The translations under genes were made by a program, and so were the position numbers. From Virgibacillus ihumii (GTDB lineage Bacteria > Bacillota > Bacilli > Bacillales > Amphibacillaceae), in NCBI RefSeq assembly GCF_902726655.1, contig NZ_CACVAN010000001.1, forward strand, positions 3,534,001 to 3,598,000: a stretch of 64,000 nucleotides of DNA, given 5' to 3'. A model generated the notes under the pieces. That model was not told the DNA's origin. It did not search any database and worked only from the letters and a program-made list of their open reading frames with translations. This document shows, in pieces, positions 20,797 through 30,331 of the stretch; the first letter of the stretch is position 1; every line of letters begins with the position of its first letter.

Positions 20797-21849
20797 ATGA
20801 AGTATGGTTTTTGGCTGCCGATTTTTGGCGGGTGGCTTCGCAATGTTGAGGATGAACAGATGCCGCCAACATTTGATTATGCAAAAGAAGCAATTCAATC
20901 AGCAGAAAAATGGGGATTTGATACAACCTTAATTGCTGAACTTTACTTGAATGATATTAAAGGTACGGACAAAGATTCGCTGGAGGCATGGTCAACGGCG
21001 GCAGCTTTGGCAGCAGTGACCGAAAAAATTGAAATTATGGCGGCTGTCCGTCCGTTGTTTCATAACCCGGCTGTGACGGCAAAAATGACCTCGAATATTG
21101 ATCACATCAGTAATGGACGTTTCACCTTAAATATCGTTTCCGGCTGGTGGGCCGAAGAGGCGAAACAATATGGCGGGGCTTTTACGGAACATAATGAACG
21201 GTATGATCGGACAAGCGAATTTATTGAGGTTTTAAAAGGGTTATGGACCGAGGAGACGTTCTCCTATGACGGGAGTTTTTACAATATTGAAGATACGAAG
21301 CTTTCACCAAAACCCGTGCAACGTCCGAATCCTGTTTTATATGCAGGTGGTGAAAGTAAAAAGGGCAAGCAAGTTATTACGTCGCTTTGTGATGCCTATA
21401 TCCTTCATGGACATACGGTTGAAGAGGCTGCAGAAAAGATTTCCGGCATGAAGGCACGCAGAAAGGATGCCGGACGTGAGCCATTCCGGAGTATTGGAAT
21501 GGCAGCATATGTGATTTGCCGTGATACAGAGGAAGAAGCTCAGAAAGAATTAAAACGAATTACCACAGTAAAAGACACAAGTGGCTATGTCGGGTTCAAG
21601 GACTTCACATCCAAATCGGAACTTGAACAGCAGATTCAGTTACAGGATTACTCGGTATCCAATCGGGGGCTGCGTCCGAATCTCGTTGGTACGCCTAGGC
21701 AAATCGCTGAACAGATCTTAGCTTTTGAAGAAGCTGGAGTGGATCTCTTGTTGTTACAAAGTTCGCCGCAATTGGAGGAACTGGAACGTTTCTCCAAGCA
21801 GGTTATGCCTAAAGTGGAAGAACTGCGCGCTGCTTTGCCAAAAAAATAA
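20797..21849 (+). CDS. LLM-class flavin-dependent monooxygenase (SfnG/SsuD-like)
   Basis: A 350-residue TIM-barrel flavoprotein of the bacterial-luciferase family, closest in look to SfnG (dimethylsulfone) and SsuD (alkanesulfonate) monooxygenases, which use reduced FMN and oxygen to release sulfite from organosulfur compounds. Signatures are YGFWLPIFGGWLRNVE at the N-terminus, RPLFHNPAVTAKMTS, the phosphate-binding IVSGWWAEEAKQYG and LYAGGESKKGKQV. It is the first gene behind a SAM riboswitch, so it is made when methionine/SAM is low, which fits a sulfur-scavenging role. The exact substrate is not known. ATG 20797 was chosen over the upstream ATG because the conserved MKYGFW start follows GGGGAG. 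Confidence 0.85.
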   Translation: MKYGFWLPIFGGWLRNVEDEQMPPTFDYAKEAIQSAEKWGFDTTLIAELYLNDIKGTDKDSLEAWSTAAALAAVTEKIEIMAAVRPLFHNPAVTAKMTSNIDHISNGRFTLNIVSGWWAEEAKQYGGAFTEHNERYDRTSEFIEVLKGLWTEETFSYDGSFYNIEDTKLSPKPVQRPNPVLYAGGESKKGKQVITSLCDAYILHGHTVEEAAEKISGMKARRKDAGREPFRSIGMAAYVICRDTEEEAQKELKRITTVKDTSGYVGFKDFTSKSELEQQIQLQDYSVSNRGLRPNLVGTPRQIAEQILAFEEAGVDLLLLQSSPQLEELERFSKQVMPKVEELRAALPKK

Positions 21850-21864
21850 GGGAGGGATATTTAC

Positions 21865-22818
21865 ATGAATAAAATTTATGTCATCCATGAGAATAGCGAA
21901 TGGACAGAACACTTGACTAATAGATTGGAAGAATTAAATCTGCCATATGAAGAATGGAATCTTAGTGATGGGATGGTTGACCTTACTTCCGAGCCGCCTG
22001 AGGGGATATTTTACAGCCGGATGAGTGCTTCATCCCATACGCGGGGTAACCAGTTTGCTCCGGAGTTAACCAGTGCGGTGCTTGCATGGCTGGAACAGCA
22101 TGGAAGAGTAGTGATTAATGGCAGCCGTGTGCTTCAGCTGGAAGTGAGTAAGGTGTTGCAGTATCTTGAGCTTGAAAAGTACGGCATCAAGACACCCAAG
22201 ACAATTGCTGCGATCGGCAAAGCCGAGATTCTTCAGGCGGCGGAAAAATTTGATGGGAAGAAATTTATTACCAAACATAATCGCGCCGGCAAAGGATTGG
22301 GAGTACAGCTGTTTAACTCAATAGAGGCATTAAAAAGCTACATTGAGGGAGATAGTTTTGAGGAACCAGTCGACGGTATTACATTGCTTCAGGAATATAT
22401 CGAGTCACCCCAGTCATTTATTACACGTTGCGAGTTTATCGGTGGTAAGTTTCTTTATGCAGTGCGGGTCGACACATCAGAAGGATTTGAACTATGCCCT
22501 GCTGATGCATGCAGCCTTGATGACATGTCTTGCCCGGCAGGTGACGAAAGTTCTAAGCCCTCTAAATTCCAGGTCAGGGAAGGATTCGATCATCCGATTA
22601 TTGAAAAATATGAACGTGTCCTGGCAGCAAATGATATTAAAATTGCCGGCATCGAATTTATCGAGGATCAGGATGGTACTATTTTCACCTATGATATTAA
22701 TACGAACACCAATTACAACAGTGAAGCGGAGGCAAAAAGTGGACAGTATGGAATGCTTGAAGTTGCCAAGTATTTAGGGGAGGAACTTGAAAAATTGAAG
22801 GTTGCTGTTCAGGTATAA
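21865..22818 (+). CDS. ATP-grasp ligase (RimK-like)
   Basis: A 317-residue ATP-grasp enzyme. The central ATP-binding loops are seen as KKFITKHNRAGKGLGVQLF (about 132-150) and the LLQEYIESP hinge, with metal ligands in AGIEFIED and YDINTNTNYN near the C-terminus. Such enzymes join a carboxylate to an amine or thiol via an acyl phosphate; RimK adds glutamate. It is 15 bp behind the LLM monooxygenase under the same SAM riboswitch, so a sulfur-related amide or peptide substrate is likely, though that is inference. Confidence 0.8.
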   Translation: MNKIYVIHENSEWTEHLTNRLEELNLPYEEWNLSDGMVDLTSEPPEGIFYSRMSASSHTRGNQFAPELTSAVLAWLEQHGRVVINGSRVLQLEVSKVLQYLELEKYGIKTPKTIAAIGKAEILQAAEKFDGKKFITKHNRAGKGLGVQLFNSIEALKSYIEGDSFEEPVDGITLLQEYIESPQSFITRCEFIGGKFLYAVRVDTSEGFELCPADACSLDDMSCPAGDESSKPSKFQVREGFDHPIIEKYERVLAANDIKIAGIEFIEDQDGTIFTYDINTNTNYNSEAEAKSGQYGMLEVAKYLGEELEKLKVAVQV

Positions 22819-22836
22819 AATCATCAAGAGTTAGAA

Positions 22837-22870
22837 GGAAGGAGGTAATCTATTGGAGCCTCCTTTTTAT
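22837..22870 (+). terminator. Terminator after the ATP-grasp gene
   Basis: Stem AAGGAGG / CCTCCTT (22839-22845 with 22859-22865) followed by TTT. Confidence 0.75.
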
Positions 22871-23019
22871 TCTGACCGGGCGTATTAATGTCTGGTCTTC
22901 AAATGAAGAATCTTGTAATAGAAAGATGCGGTATTTGTCACACATTCAGATAATTTGCCGGTAATACTCTTTCCCAATTGCGACCGATAGTTTATACTAG
23001 AGATGAAAAATTGAATAAG

Positions 23020-23260
23020 TACCAGAATGAGGTGTCTTAAAGAGACTGGATCCGGGGAGTCATATGACTTTGCATGTTCAGAATTTTTATCCGTTTTTCA
23101 TTTCTAAGACTTAAAAGGGAAGTTTGTTTAACCGCCACCGCGGTCCCGCCACTGTGAATGCTTGTTTATCTGTACAATCCACTGTGCATGCGGATGCATG
23201 GGAAGGAGCAGAAAACAATAAGCATAAGCCAGGAGACCTGCCTCGTTCTGATACGCCAGA
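23020..23260 (+). promoter_or_regulatory. Cobalamin (B12) riboswitch
   Basis: Characteristic parts in order: GAGGTGTCTTAAAGAGAC at about 23029, TTAAAAGGGAAG at about 23112, GCCACCGCGGTCCCGCCACT at about 23132, and the B12 box AGCCAGGAGACCTGCC at 23227-23242, then a CCTCGT / ACGAGG pair. It heads the 13-gene B12 salvage operon. Adenosylcobalamin binding should turn the operon off. Confidence 0.95.
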
Positions 23261-23328
23261 AAACCTACGAGGATGGGGAGGTGTATGATCGCAGGCTAAG
23301 AATAGTCTTGTTTTGTGAATAACCCATG

Positions 23329-23358
23329 TGAACACCTTTGTAGGAGGGTGTTTTTTAA
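23329..23358 (+). terminator. Terminator of the cobalamin riboswitch
   Basis: Stem AACACCTT / AGGGTGTT (23331-23338 with 23345-23352) with one G-T pair, followed by T residues, 50 bp before btuF. Confidence 0.8.
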
Positions 23359-23409
23359 TGGAATAGAAAATAGTGTGAAATGATTTTCAAAAACCCAGGA
23401 GGCAAGGAA

Positions 23410-24390
23410 ATGAAAAAGGTTTATTTGTTGTTGCTTCTAACAATTCTGACGCTTGGTCTGCTTGTTGGTTGCGGAAGTACAACCGATGATACGGAGCAAA
23501 CTGCTAATAGCAATGATAACAATACGGAACAAACGGAAGATACAGAAGAGGCAAGTTTTCCGGTTACGATAACAGATGGGACTGGTGAAAAACAGACGAT
23601 AGAACAGAAACCGGAACGTATTGTTTCTGTCCTGCCAAGCAACACGGAAATTGCGTTTGAACTTGGTCTGGGAAATAAGATTGTCGGTGTTTCCAAACAT
23701 GATAACTATCCAAAAGAAGTACAGGATATTGAAAAAGTTGGAGGGCTGGAATTAAACATCGAAAAAATCATTGCCCTTAAACCAGACCTTGTGCTCGCGG
23801 ATCCGTCGAATAATCAAAAAGTTCTCGATCAACTGCGGAATGCCGGTATTCCAGTACTGCTCACCGGCGCGGCGACGGATTTTCAGGGCGTTTATGATAA
23901 CATCAATTTAATTGGTAAAGCAACCGGTGCCGTTTCGGAAGCAGAGGATGTTATAACCGGTATGAAGGACAAGCTGGCAAAACTGAAGGAAAAAGCAAAT
24001 GCGATAAAAGAAGATGAACGCAAAACTGCTTTTATTGAGATTTCGCCGGCCCCGGATATTTACACAGCTGGAAAAAACACATTCATGGCCAAGCTTTTGG
24101 AAATTATTCATGCGGACAACGCTGCATCTGAAATGGAAGGCTGGGCAAAAGTAAATCAAGAAGCCATCATTGCCAAGACCCCGGATGTTATCATAACAAC
24201 CTATGGACATTTTGTGGACAAACCGCGAAAAAAAGTGTTGAGCCGTGAAGGTTGGGAAAATGTAGCCGCGGTTAAAAATAAGCAAGTGATTAATGTTCAT
24301 ACGGACCTTGTCTCCCGTCCTGGTCCACGTTTGGTTAAAGGGGTAGAAGAACTTGGAAAAGCGATTTATCCGGATGTTTTCGGTAATTAA
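23410..24390 (+). CDS. btuF: Corrinoid ABC transporter binding lipoprotein BtuF
   Basis: A 326-residue extracellular binding protein with a lipobox at LLVGC (about residue 20), a short acidic Thr/Asn linker and a type III binding-protein fold. Family marks are RIVSVLPSNTEIAFELGLG, GVSKHDNYP and DLVLADPSNNQ. The fold also carries ferric siderophores, but the B12 riboswitch and the downstream cob genes make a corrinoid the likely ligand. ATG 23410 follows GGAGGCAAGGAA. Its 3' end overlaps btuC. Confidence 0.88.
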   Translation: MKKVYLLLLLTILTLGLLVGCGSTTDDTEQTANSNDNNTEQTEDTEEASFPVTITDGTGEKQTIEQKPERIVSVLPSNTEIAFELGLGNKIVGVSKHDNYPKEVQDIEKVGGLELNIEKIIALKPDLVLADPSNNQKVLDQLRNAGIPVLLTGAATDFQGVYDNINLIGKATGAVSEAEDVITGMKDKLAKLKEKANAIKEDERKTAFIEISPAPDIYTAGKNTFMAKLLEIIHADNAASEMEGWAKVNQEAIIAKTPDVIITTYGHFVDKPRKKVLSREGWENVAAVKNKQVINVHTDLVSRPGPRLVKGVEELGKAIYPDVFGN

Positions 24391-25411
24391 GAAGGCCGGA
24401 CCATACGTCGTATTACTGTTTATTCTGGCTTGGTCGATTCTGCTTGGAGTCTCGATTGGAACAGTGAAAGTTCCGGTGACTGATATTTTAAGAATATTGT
24501 TTTCACATGTCACCGGAACAGCTTTGTCCGATTCGGTTGATCCAATGCATGAAACAATTGTAATGGCAATCCGTCTACCGCGTGTTGTATTATCCGGCTT
24601 AGTCGGAGCGTCTTTGGCCATTGCGGGGGCTGCGTTTCAAGGTCTATTGCGCAATCCGCTGGCTGATCCTTACACGCTTGGTGTGTCATCCGGCGCCAGT
24701 GTTGGTGCAGTTGTAACGGTCTTTTTCCACTTGTCATTACCAGTTATCGGTATGTACACGCTGCCGGTTTTAAGTATTACGGCATCATTTATTACGATTT
24801 TTATCGTTCTGTTTTTTGCAAGAAGGGTGGACCGTGGAATGCGGGTGGAGACGATTATTCTGACCGGTGTTATCTTCAGTTCATTTCTTGGTGCACTAAT
24901 CTCGCTTATGATTGCACTGACAGGTGATGAATTGCGGCAGATTATCGGTTGGCTGCTTGGCAGTGTGTCAATGCGCGGATGGGAATACGTCTGGATTATC
25001 CTGCCGTTTTTTCTTTTTGGGGCTCTCATTTTATTGCTGCATATAACGGAACTGAACGCGATGTCGTTTGGTGAGGAGCAGGCAAAGCATTTGGGTGTCA
25101 ATGTTGGACGGAAGAAGATGAATGTGCTGATTGCCGGGTCGATTTTAACAGGGGCAGCGGTGGCAGTTTCCGGAACAATTGGATTTGTCGGACTGGTCAT
25201 TCCTCATCTGATTCGCATTTTATGGGGACCGGACCATCGACACTTGCTTCCATTGTCCGTGCTTGCCGGAGCAGGATTTTTAATCATAGCCGATCTTATT
25301 TCCCGGACGATTATAGCCCCCTCTCAATTGCCAATCGGTGTCATAACGGCGCTAGTTGGTGCACCGGTATTTGCGGTTATTTTAATGAAGCAGAAATTAA
25401 AAACAGTCTAA
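24353..25411 (+). CDS. btuC: Corrinoid ABC transporter permease BtuC (FecCD family)
   Basis: An integral membrane permease with about ten helices. FecCD/BtuC marks include RLPRVVLSGLVGASLAIAG, FQGLLRNPLADPYTLGVSSG and the ATPase-coupling loop LGVNVGRKK followed by SGTIGFVGLVIPHL. Length is 352 residues from the TTG at 24353, or 345 from the ATG at 24374; neither has a strong RBS, and both lie within the end of btuF, so translational coupling is likely. It pairs with the fused ATPase encoded next. Confidence 0.88.
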   Translation: MEKRFIRMFSVIKKAGPYVVLLFILAWSILLGVSIGTVKVPVTDILRILFSHVTGTALSDSVDPMHETIVMAIRLPRVVLSGLVGASLAIAGAAFQGLLRNPLADPYTLGVSSGASVGAVVTVFFHLSLPVIGMYTLPVLSITASFITIFIVLFFARRVDRGMRVETIILTGVIFSSFLGALISLMIALTGDELRQIIGWLLGSVSMRGWEYVWIILPFFLFGALILLLHITELNAMSFGEEQAKHLGVNVGRKKMNVLIAGSILTGAAVAVSGTIGFVGLVIPHLIRILWGPDHRHLLPLSVLAGAGFLIIADLISRTIIAPSQLPIGVITALVGAPVFAVILMKQKLKTV

Positions 25412-25432
25412 TGATTGGAAAGAGTGGTTAAC

Positions 25433-26902
25433 ATGATTGAGGTCAAAAATGCAGCAGGCGGCTATACGAATGAACTGATTGTACGGGGAATCTCGTTTCA
25501 TGTTGAGCAGGGGGAGCTGTTCGGAGTAATCGGTCCGAATGGAAGCGGAAAAACAACCTTGCTGAAAATGATGAGTAGTATTTTGCCGATCAAAAGTGGG
25601 GTGATTACGATGGATGGCAAATCTGTTTCGATGTATCAGACGAAAGGGTTTGCCAAACTGGTTGCCGTTCTGCCCCAGCACACATCACAAACATTCAGCT
25701 ATACAGTGAAGGAGACCGTTTCGCTTGGCAGGTATGCACACCGCAGCGGTATATTTCAATCACTTTCCGAGGAAGATGAACGGGTAATTGCGGAAGTGAT
25801 GGAACAGACGGGTGTGCTTCATTACCAGGATGCACTGCTTGACCAGCTTTCAGGCGGGGAGCAGCAGCGGGTTTATTTGGCTCAGGCGTTGGCGCAGAAC
25901 CCGAAAATTCTTTTACTGGATGAACCGACTAACCACCTTGATCTTGCTTTTCAGAAAGATTTACTCGACTTGCTGAAAAAAATGACTAAAGAAAAGCAGC
26001 TTACCGTCATTTCTATTTTTCATGACCTGAATATTGCCGGCTTATACTGTGATCGGCTGCTGCTTTTGGATAATGGCGACATGAAAGCATGTGGAACACC
26101 GGATGATGTATTAAAGGCAAATCGGATTCAAGAAATCTATCAAACTGATATCCAAAAATATCCGCATCCGGCTGTGCCCAAACCACAAATTATGCTGGTA
26201 CCGGATAAACAGTTAAATAGTCCGAATACATTTATTGATGAAAGTTGTTTGACTGTTGGGGATGACATGATCCAGCTGCATTCTCCAATCGCATTACGGA
26301 CGATGTCATCCGGGGTTACCGGCTCGGGGCTGGGCTGGAACCGGGCGTTTGTAAATCGCCACGTTGCAAAATCATATAATTGTGCGAATCATAAACAGGA
26401 AATGGTTGACTATTTACTGGAACACGGATTTGATCCAAATGAAACAGTCGGGATGATGACGGCGGTTACATTACAGGATGTGTCCTTTCAGTTTTTGGAG
26501 CAAGACGGTTACTCCATCTTTGTTGTGGTGACAGCTGGAACCGGTAATGCTGTTGACGCGGCATTTGGTGACAAACATGCGCTAGAGTTTGCTCCCGGGA
26601 CGATTAATACGTGGATATTCATTAACGGCAAATTAACCGATGAAGCGTATATTCAATGTGTCATGACGGCTACAGAGGCAAAGACTAAAGTACTCAGGAA
26701 AACGCAGGTTATGGATTCGGTCACTGGAACGATTGCAACTGGTACATCGACTGACAGCATCCTGATTGCAGCAACTCAAACAGGGCCTGACATCCCGTTT
26801 GGCGGATCGATCACACCGGTTGGCAGCATGATTGGTAAAGGTGTATTCGAATGTACGAACCAGGCACTTGCAAATTATTTTTCAAGGATGACGAACCGAT
26901 GA
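25433..26902 (+). CDS. btuD-cbiZ: BtuD ATPase fused to CbiZ adenosylcobinamide amidohydrolase
   Basis: Residues 1-250 or so are an ABC ATPase: Walker A GPNGSGKTTL, signature LSGGEQQR, Walker B ILLLDEPTNHLDL and the H-loop in FHDLNIAG. Residues 270-489 are a CbiZ domain, recognisable by MSSGVTGSGLGWNRAFVNRH and TAGTGNAVDAAFGD. CbiZ cuts the aminopropanol arm of adenosylcobinamide or pseudo-B12 to give adenosylcobyric acid, so foreign corrinoids can be rebuilt. The fusion couples import with remodelling. ATG 25433 follows GGAAAGAG; the TTG at 25415 is a less likely start. Confidence 0.9.
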   Translation: MIEVKNAAGGYTNELIVRGISFHVEQGELFGVIGPNGSGKTTLLKMMSSILPIKSGVITMDGKSVSMYQTKGFAKLVAVLPQHTSQTFSYTVKETVSLGRYAHRSGIFQSLSEEDERVIAEVMEQTGVLHYQDALLDQLSGGEQQRVYLAQALAQNPKILLLDEPTNHLDLAFQKDLLDLLKKMTKEKQLTVISIFHDLNIAGLYCDRLLLLDNGDMKACGTPDDVLKANRIQEIYQTDIQKYPHPAVPKPQIMLVPDKQLNSPNTFIDESCLTVGDDMIQLHSPIALRTMSSGVTGSGLGWNRAFVNRHVAKSYNCANHKQEMVDYLLEHGFDPNETVGMMTAVTLQDVSFQFLEQDGYSIFVVVTAGTGNAVDAAFGDKHALEFAPGTINTWIFINGKLTDEAYIQCVMTATEAKTKVLRKTQVMDSVTGTIATGTSTDSILIAATQTGPDIPFGGSITPVGSMIGKGVFECTNQALANYFSRMTNR

Positions 26903-27879
26903 TTTGTCATCTGGCAGCGATTGTACTTGCTGTTGCATTGGATTGGTTAATTGGCGACCCGGAAAAATGGCCGCATCCCGTAAAAGGGTTTGGACGGCTT
27001 ATCGGCTTATTGGATAGACGGCTTAATAACGGCAGATTTCGTAAATTAAAAGGTGTTTTACTCGTATTGACAGTTGTACTGGCTGCGTTTGGGAGCAGCT
27101 GCCTTCTGATGGTGTTGAGCTATCAGTGGCATCCGGTGGCAGGCGTCGCCCTTGAAGCTGTTCTTATTTCCACAACAATCGCGCAAAACAATCTTGCCGA
27201 AGCAGTAATGAGAGTCTATCACCTGTTGGAAGCAGCGAACTTGCCCGAGGCCAGAACGAAATTATCATATATTGTCGGGCGGGAAACAAACCGGTTGCCG
27301 GAACCGGAAATCGTTCGGGGGGCAGTGGAGACCGTTGCGGAAAATACAAGTGACGGGATCACCGCTCCACTGTTTTGGAGTGTTATCGGTGGTGCTCCAT
27401 TGGCACTTATGTATCGGGCGGTAAATACGTGTGATTCGATGGTCGGCTATCGGAATGAAACATACGGGAAGTTTGGCTGGGCATCTGCCAGGCTGGACGA
27501 TGTGTTGAACTGGATTCCTGCCAGACTTACCGGATTCCTGATGATGGTTGTGCAAAAGCCGGCAATGACCTCGTTCCATGGTGCATGGTCTGTTTTATTT
27601 CGCGATGCACGCAAACATAAAAGCCCGAACGCCGGCTGGGTTGAGGCAGCGGTTGCGGCGTTATTGGGGGTGCGGCTGGGCGGTACAAATGTCTATCATG
27701 GAATGACATCGGTTTCCCAGAGGCTAGGCGATCCACATCAACCACTGACCAGCGCACATATTTTGCAAACGATTACGATTATGCGGCGAACAGTATTTTT
27801 CTTTTTGCTATGCATGTTGATAGGAGGAATAACCATTGAATTGGCCACTACATGGGGCGAATGCCCATCATCTCTATGA
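26899..27879 (+). CDS. cbiB: Adenosylcobinamide-phosphate synthase CbiB
   Basis: A 326-residue membrane protein that attaches (R)-1-amino-2-propanol phosphate, or a related amine, to adenosylcobyric acid. Marks are DWLIGDPEKWPHPVKGFG, the AENTSDGITAPLFW motif and YRAVNTCDSMVGYRNE, with about four to five hydrophobic helices. Its ATG overlaps the btuD-cbiZ stop as ATGA. It works directly after CbiZ (which makes cobyric acid) and with CobD, which makes the amine phosphate. Confidence 0.9.
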   Translation: MICHLAAIVLAVALDWLIGDPEKWPHPVKGFGRLIGLLDRRLNNGRFRKLKGVLLVLTVVLAAFGSSCLLMVLSYQWHPVAGVALEAVLISTTIAQNNLAEAVMRVYHLLEAANLPEARTKLSYIVGRETNRLPEPEIVRGAVETVAENTSDGITAPLFWSVIGGAPLALMYRAVNTCDSMVGYRNETYGKFGWASARLDDVLNWIPARLTGFLMMVVQKPAMTSFHGAWSVLFRDARKHKSPNAGWVEAAVAALLGVRLGGTNVYHGMTSVSQRLGDPHQPLTSAHILQTITIMRRTVFFFLLCMLIGGITIELATTWGECPSSL

Positions 27880-28912
27880 ATCTCTTGAATTGCCCATGCC
27901 GGATAAAATTATTGATTTCAGTGCAAACCTCAATCCGTTTGGTCCACCTGCTGGCATTCAAGCAAACTGGTCTGACTGGTTTGAAAAAATTTCGGATTTT
28001 CCGGATCCAAATGGTAAGGAGCTGGTTCAGCAGATTGCTCGGGAAGAAGGCCTATCGGAAGACACTATATTGCTAGGAAACGGTGGTGCTGAACTGATTG
28101 CACTGGTCACACGGATGCTGGCAGGTAAGCGGGTATTACTGATTCATCCGACATTTTCAGAGTATGGGCGGATGTGCAGTGTGGCTGGTTGTGAAATGAC
28201 GAGTCTTGTGCTGCAGGAAGGGGATTGGCAGTTGCGGATGGAGGAGTTGATTCCAAAATTAGCCGAAGCGGATGCTGTTTTTCTATGTCACCCGAACAAC
28301 CCGACTGGAATCGTTTATTCCGAATCCTTGATGGAACAAATCATTTCTGCCTGCCATGAGCACAACTGTCTGCTCATAGCCGATGAAGCTTTTTATGATT
28401 TTTTGGATAACAAGCAGTCAGTAGCATCGCTTGTAAATAAGTATTCCAACTTAATGGTCATCCGGTCTTTGACGAAGATGTATGCGATTGCTGGATTGAG
28501 GTTGGGTTACTTATTAGCGTCGCCTGAACTGGTTAGGAAATTGAAGTCTTTTCAGCCACACTGGAGTGTAAATGCATTGGCACTTGAAGCGGGCAAAGAA
28601 TGTCTGCTTGACGGGAAACATGCAGCGAAGACACGCTCATTTATTTCCGGGGAACGGGAGCGCATCCTTGCTGTTCTAAAGAAGGCCGGATACCGGGTGT
28701 CGCCGAGTAAGGTGAATTTTCATCTGCTGCAGGATCGGGCTTTAGATGAACAGCTGCCATTGTTTCGGTTTTTGCTAAAAAAAGGCATTGTACCGAGACA
28801 TACCGCTAATTATCAAGGGTTAAACGGACGTTGGATGCGGTTTGCAGTGAAACAGTCCAGGCAAAATGACATCTTATTGGAGGCATTACTTGAATGGCGA
28901 ACTCACAATTGA
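27836..28912 (+). CDS. cobD: Threonine-phosphate decarboxylase CobD
   Basis: A 358-residue fold-type I PLP enzyme, similar to histidinol-phosphate aminotransferase. Seen are the N-terminal IDFSANLNPFGPP, the LGNGGAELIAL loop, CHPNNPTG, and the Schiff-base lysine in SLTKMYAIAGLRLG. It decarboxylates L-threonine phosphate to aminopropanol phosphate, the amine used by CbiB. TTG 27836 follows AGGAGG. The first 44 bases overlap cbiB. Confidence 0.9.
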   Translation: MNWPLHGANAHHLYESLELPMPDKIIDFSANLNPFGPPAGIQANWSDWFEKISDFPDPNGKELVQQIAREEGLSEDTILLGNGGAELIALVTRMLAGKRVLLIHPTFSEYGRMCSVAGCEMTSLVLQEGDWQLRMEELIPKLAEADAVFLCHPNNPTGIVYSESLMEQIISACHEHNCLLIADEAFYDFLDNKQSVASLVNKYSNLMVIRSLTKMYAIAGLRLGYLLASPELVRKLKSFQPHWSVNALALEAGKECLLDGKHAAKTRSFISGERERILAVLKKAGYRVSPSKVNFHLLQDRALDEQLPLFRFLLKKGIVPRHTANYQGLNGRWMRFAVKQSRQNDILLEALLEWRTHN

Positions 28913-29514
28913 TCTTTATTACAGGTGGTGCACGAAGCGGTAAAAGCAGCTTTGCAGAGTCATATGCAACGAAGGCCATTGCTGCCAAAAAGCAAGGTGC
29001 ACTGTATTATCTTGCCACTTCAAGACCAACTGATGATGAGATGAAAGAGCGCATTAAACGACACCGGCAGCTGCGCCAAAAAAGTGGTCAGCAGTGGCAC
29101 ACAATTGAATGTCCGAATGATCTACTAACCGCTTCCCATTTGTTCAGACGTGGTGATGTCGTACTGCTGGACTGTCTGACGATTCTTTTGACAAATGAAC
29201 TGTTTCGGGGTGATTTTGAGGAATCCGCTTGGCAACAGCAAAAATTTCAGCAGGAGGTCGTGCAGTCGATCCTGGATGGAATTCGGCAGATTCAAGGCGG
29301 GGAGATTACACTCTTGGTCGTATCCAATGAGGTGTTAAATCATCCTATGCATGACCAGCCTCTTGTACAGGCGTACAGCAGACTGCTTGGAAAGTTACAC
29401 CAACAAATCGTCGATATGGCATCTGAAGCATACATGGTTGAAACGGGGATACCAATACTGATGAAGGGAGTGCCTGCAGATGAAGGGAATTATGGTGCAA
29501 GGTACGGCATCTAA
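28894..29514 (+). CDS. cobU: Adenosylcobinamide kinase/guanylyltransferase CobU
   Basis: A 206-residue bifunctional enzyme with a P-loop GGARSGKSS at residues 11-19, the LATS-x-PTDDEM segment and RIKRHRQ, which holds the His that carries GMP in the transferase step. It phosphorylates adenosylcobinamide and then makes adenosyl-GDP-cobinamide, the substrate of CobS. It overlaps cobD upstream and cobQ downstream. Confidence 0.9.
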   Translation: MANSQLIFITGGARSGKSSFAESYATKAIAAKKQGALYYLATSRPTDDEMKERIKRHRQLRQKSGQQWHTIECPNDLLTASHLFRRGDVVLLDCLTILLTNELFRGDFEESAWQQQKFQQEVVQSILDGIRQIQGGEITLLVVSNEVLNHPMHDQPLVQAYSRLLGKLHQQIVDMASEAYMVETGIPILMKGVPADEGNYGARYGI

Positions 29515-30331
29515 CGTCGGAAAAAGCCTGATTGCGACTGCTCTTTGCCGCATGTTCGTACGGGATGGCTGCCGGGTAGCCCCGTTTAAATCCCAGAATA
29601 TGTCCAATTTCACTTGTCTTACAAAGAAAGGTGGTGAAATCTCACAGGCCCAGGCACTTCAGGCGGAAGCAGCCAAAGCTGAGCCGTCAATTTGGATGAA
29701 TCCGATTGTGTTGAAGCCGAGATCCAATTTGGAAGCAGAAGTCATTATGCTTGGTAAGCCTTCAGGAGCACTGACTGATAAGGAATATCGTAAAGTTTTT
29801 TATGAACAAGGATTGTCAGCTATTCATGAGTCACTTGAGCGTTTACGTGCCGATTATGATGTTGTCATCCTGGAAGGTGCCGGGAGTCCGGTTGAACTAA
29901 ATTTAAAAGAAAAAGAGCTGGTCAACATGAAAGTGGCTGAGCTTGCTAAGGTACCGGTTCTGCTTGTTGCTGATATTGACCGTGGCGGTGTGTTCGCAAG
30001 CATTGTTGGAACACTTGAATTACTAAGTCCACCCGAGCGGGAACGTGTTCAGGGAATTATTGTGAATAAATTTTGCGGGGATCCTTCCTTATTTTCTGAT
30101 GGCATGAAGTGGATTGAGGAGAAGACTGGGATTCCGGTGTTGGGACTTGTACCTGTTGTTGAACATATGATAGAAGAGGAAGATTCGTTGTCTTTGGCAG
30201 ACTGGGAGAACTCACGTGTAGCTGCAGCTGCGGACTCATGTGACAAATACAATCAGCTGGCAGATCAGTTAAAAGAACATCTTGATTGGAAGCTGTTGCT
30301 TGATATCATCGAGCGGTGGCAGGAATCATGA
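29480..30331 (+). CDS. cobQ: Cobyric acid synthase CobQ lacking the glutamine amidotransferase domain
   Basis: 283 residues against about 490-510 for normal CobQ. The N-terminal ATP-dependent synthetase domain is complete: [30 protein letters not shown] and [15 protein letters not shown]. After [12 protein letters not shown], where the CobB/CobQ-type amidotransferase should begin, the chain jumps straight to a tail ([19 protein letters not shown]) that resembles the normal CobQ C-terminus. So the catalytic Cys/His amidase domain seems to be missing by a clean in-frame internal loss, not by a frameshift. Without it the enzyme would need free ammonia. Start ATG 29480 overlaps cobU. Confidence 0.85.
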   Translation: MKGIMVQGTASNVGKSLIATALCRMFVRDGCRVAPFKSQNMSNFTCLTKKGGEISQAQALQAEAAKAEPSIWMNPIVLKPRSNLEAEVIMLGKPSGALTDKEYRKVFYEQGLSAIHESLERLRADYDVVILEGAGSPVELNLKEKELVNMKVAELAKVPVLLVADIDRGGVFASIVGTLELLSPPERERVQGIIVNKFCGDPSLFSDGMKWIEEKTGIPVLGLVPVVEHMIEEEDSLSLADWENSRVAAAADSCDKYNQLADQLKEHLDWKLLLDIIERWQES

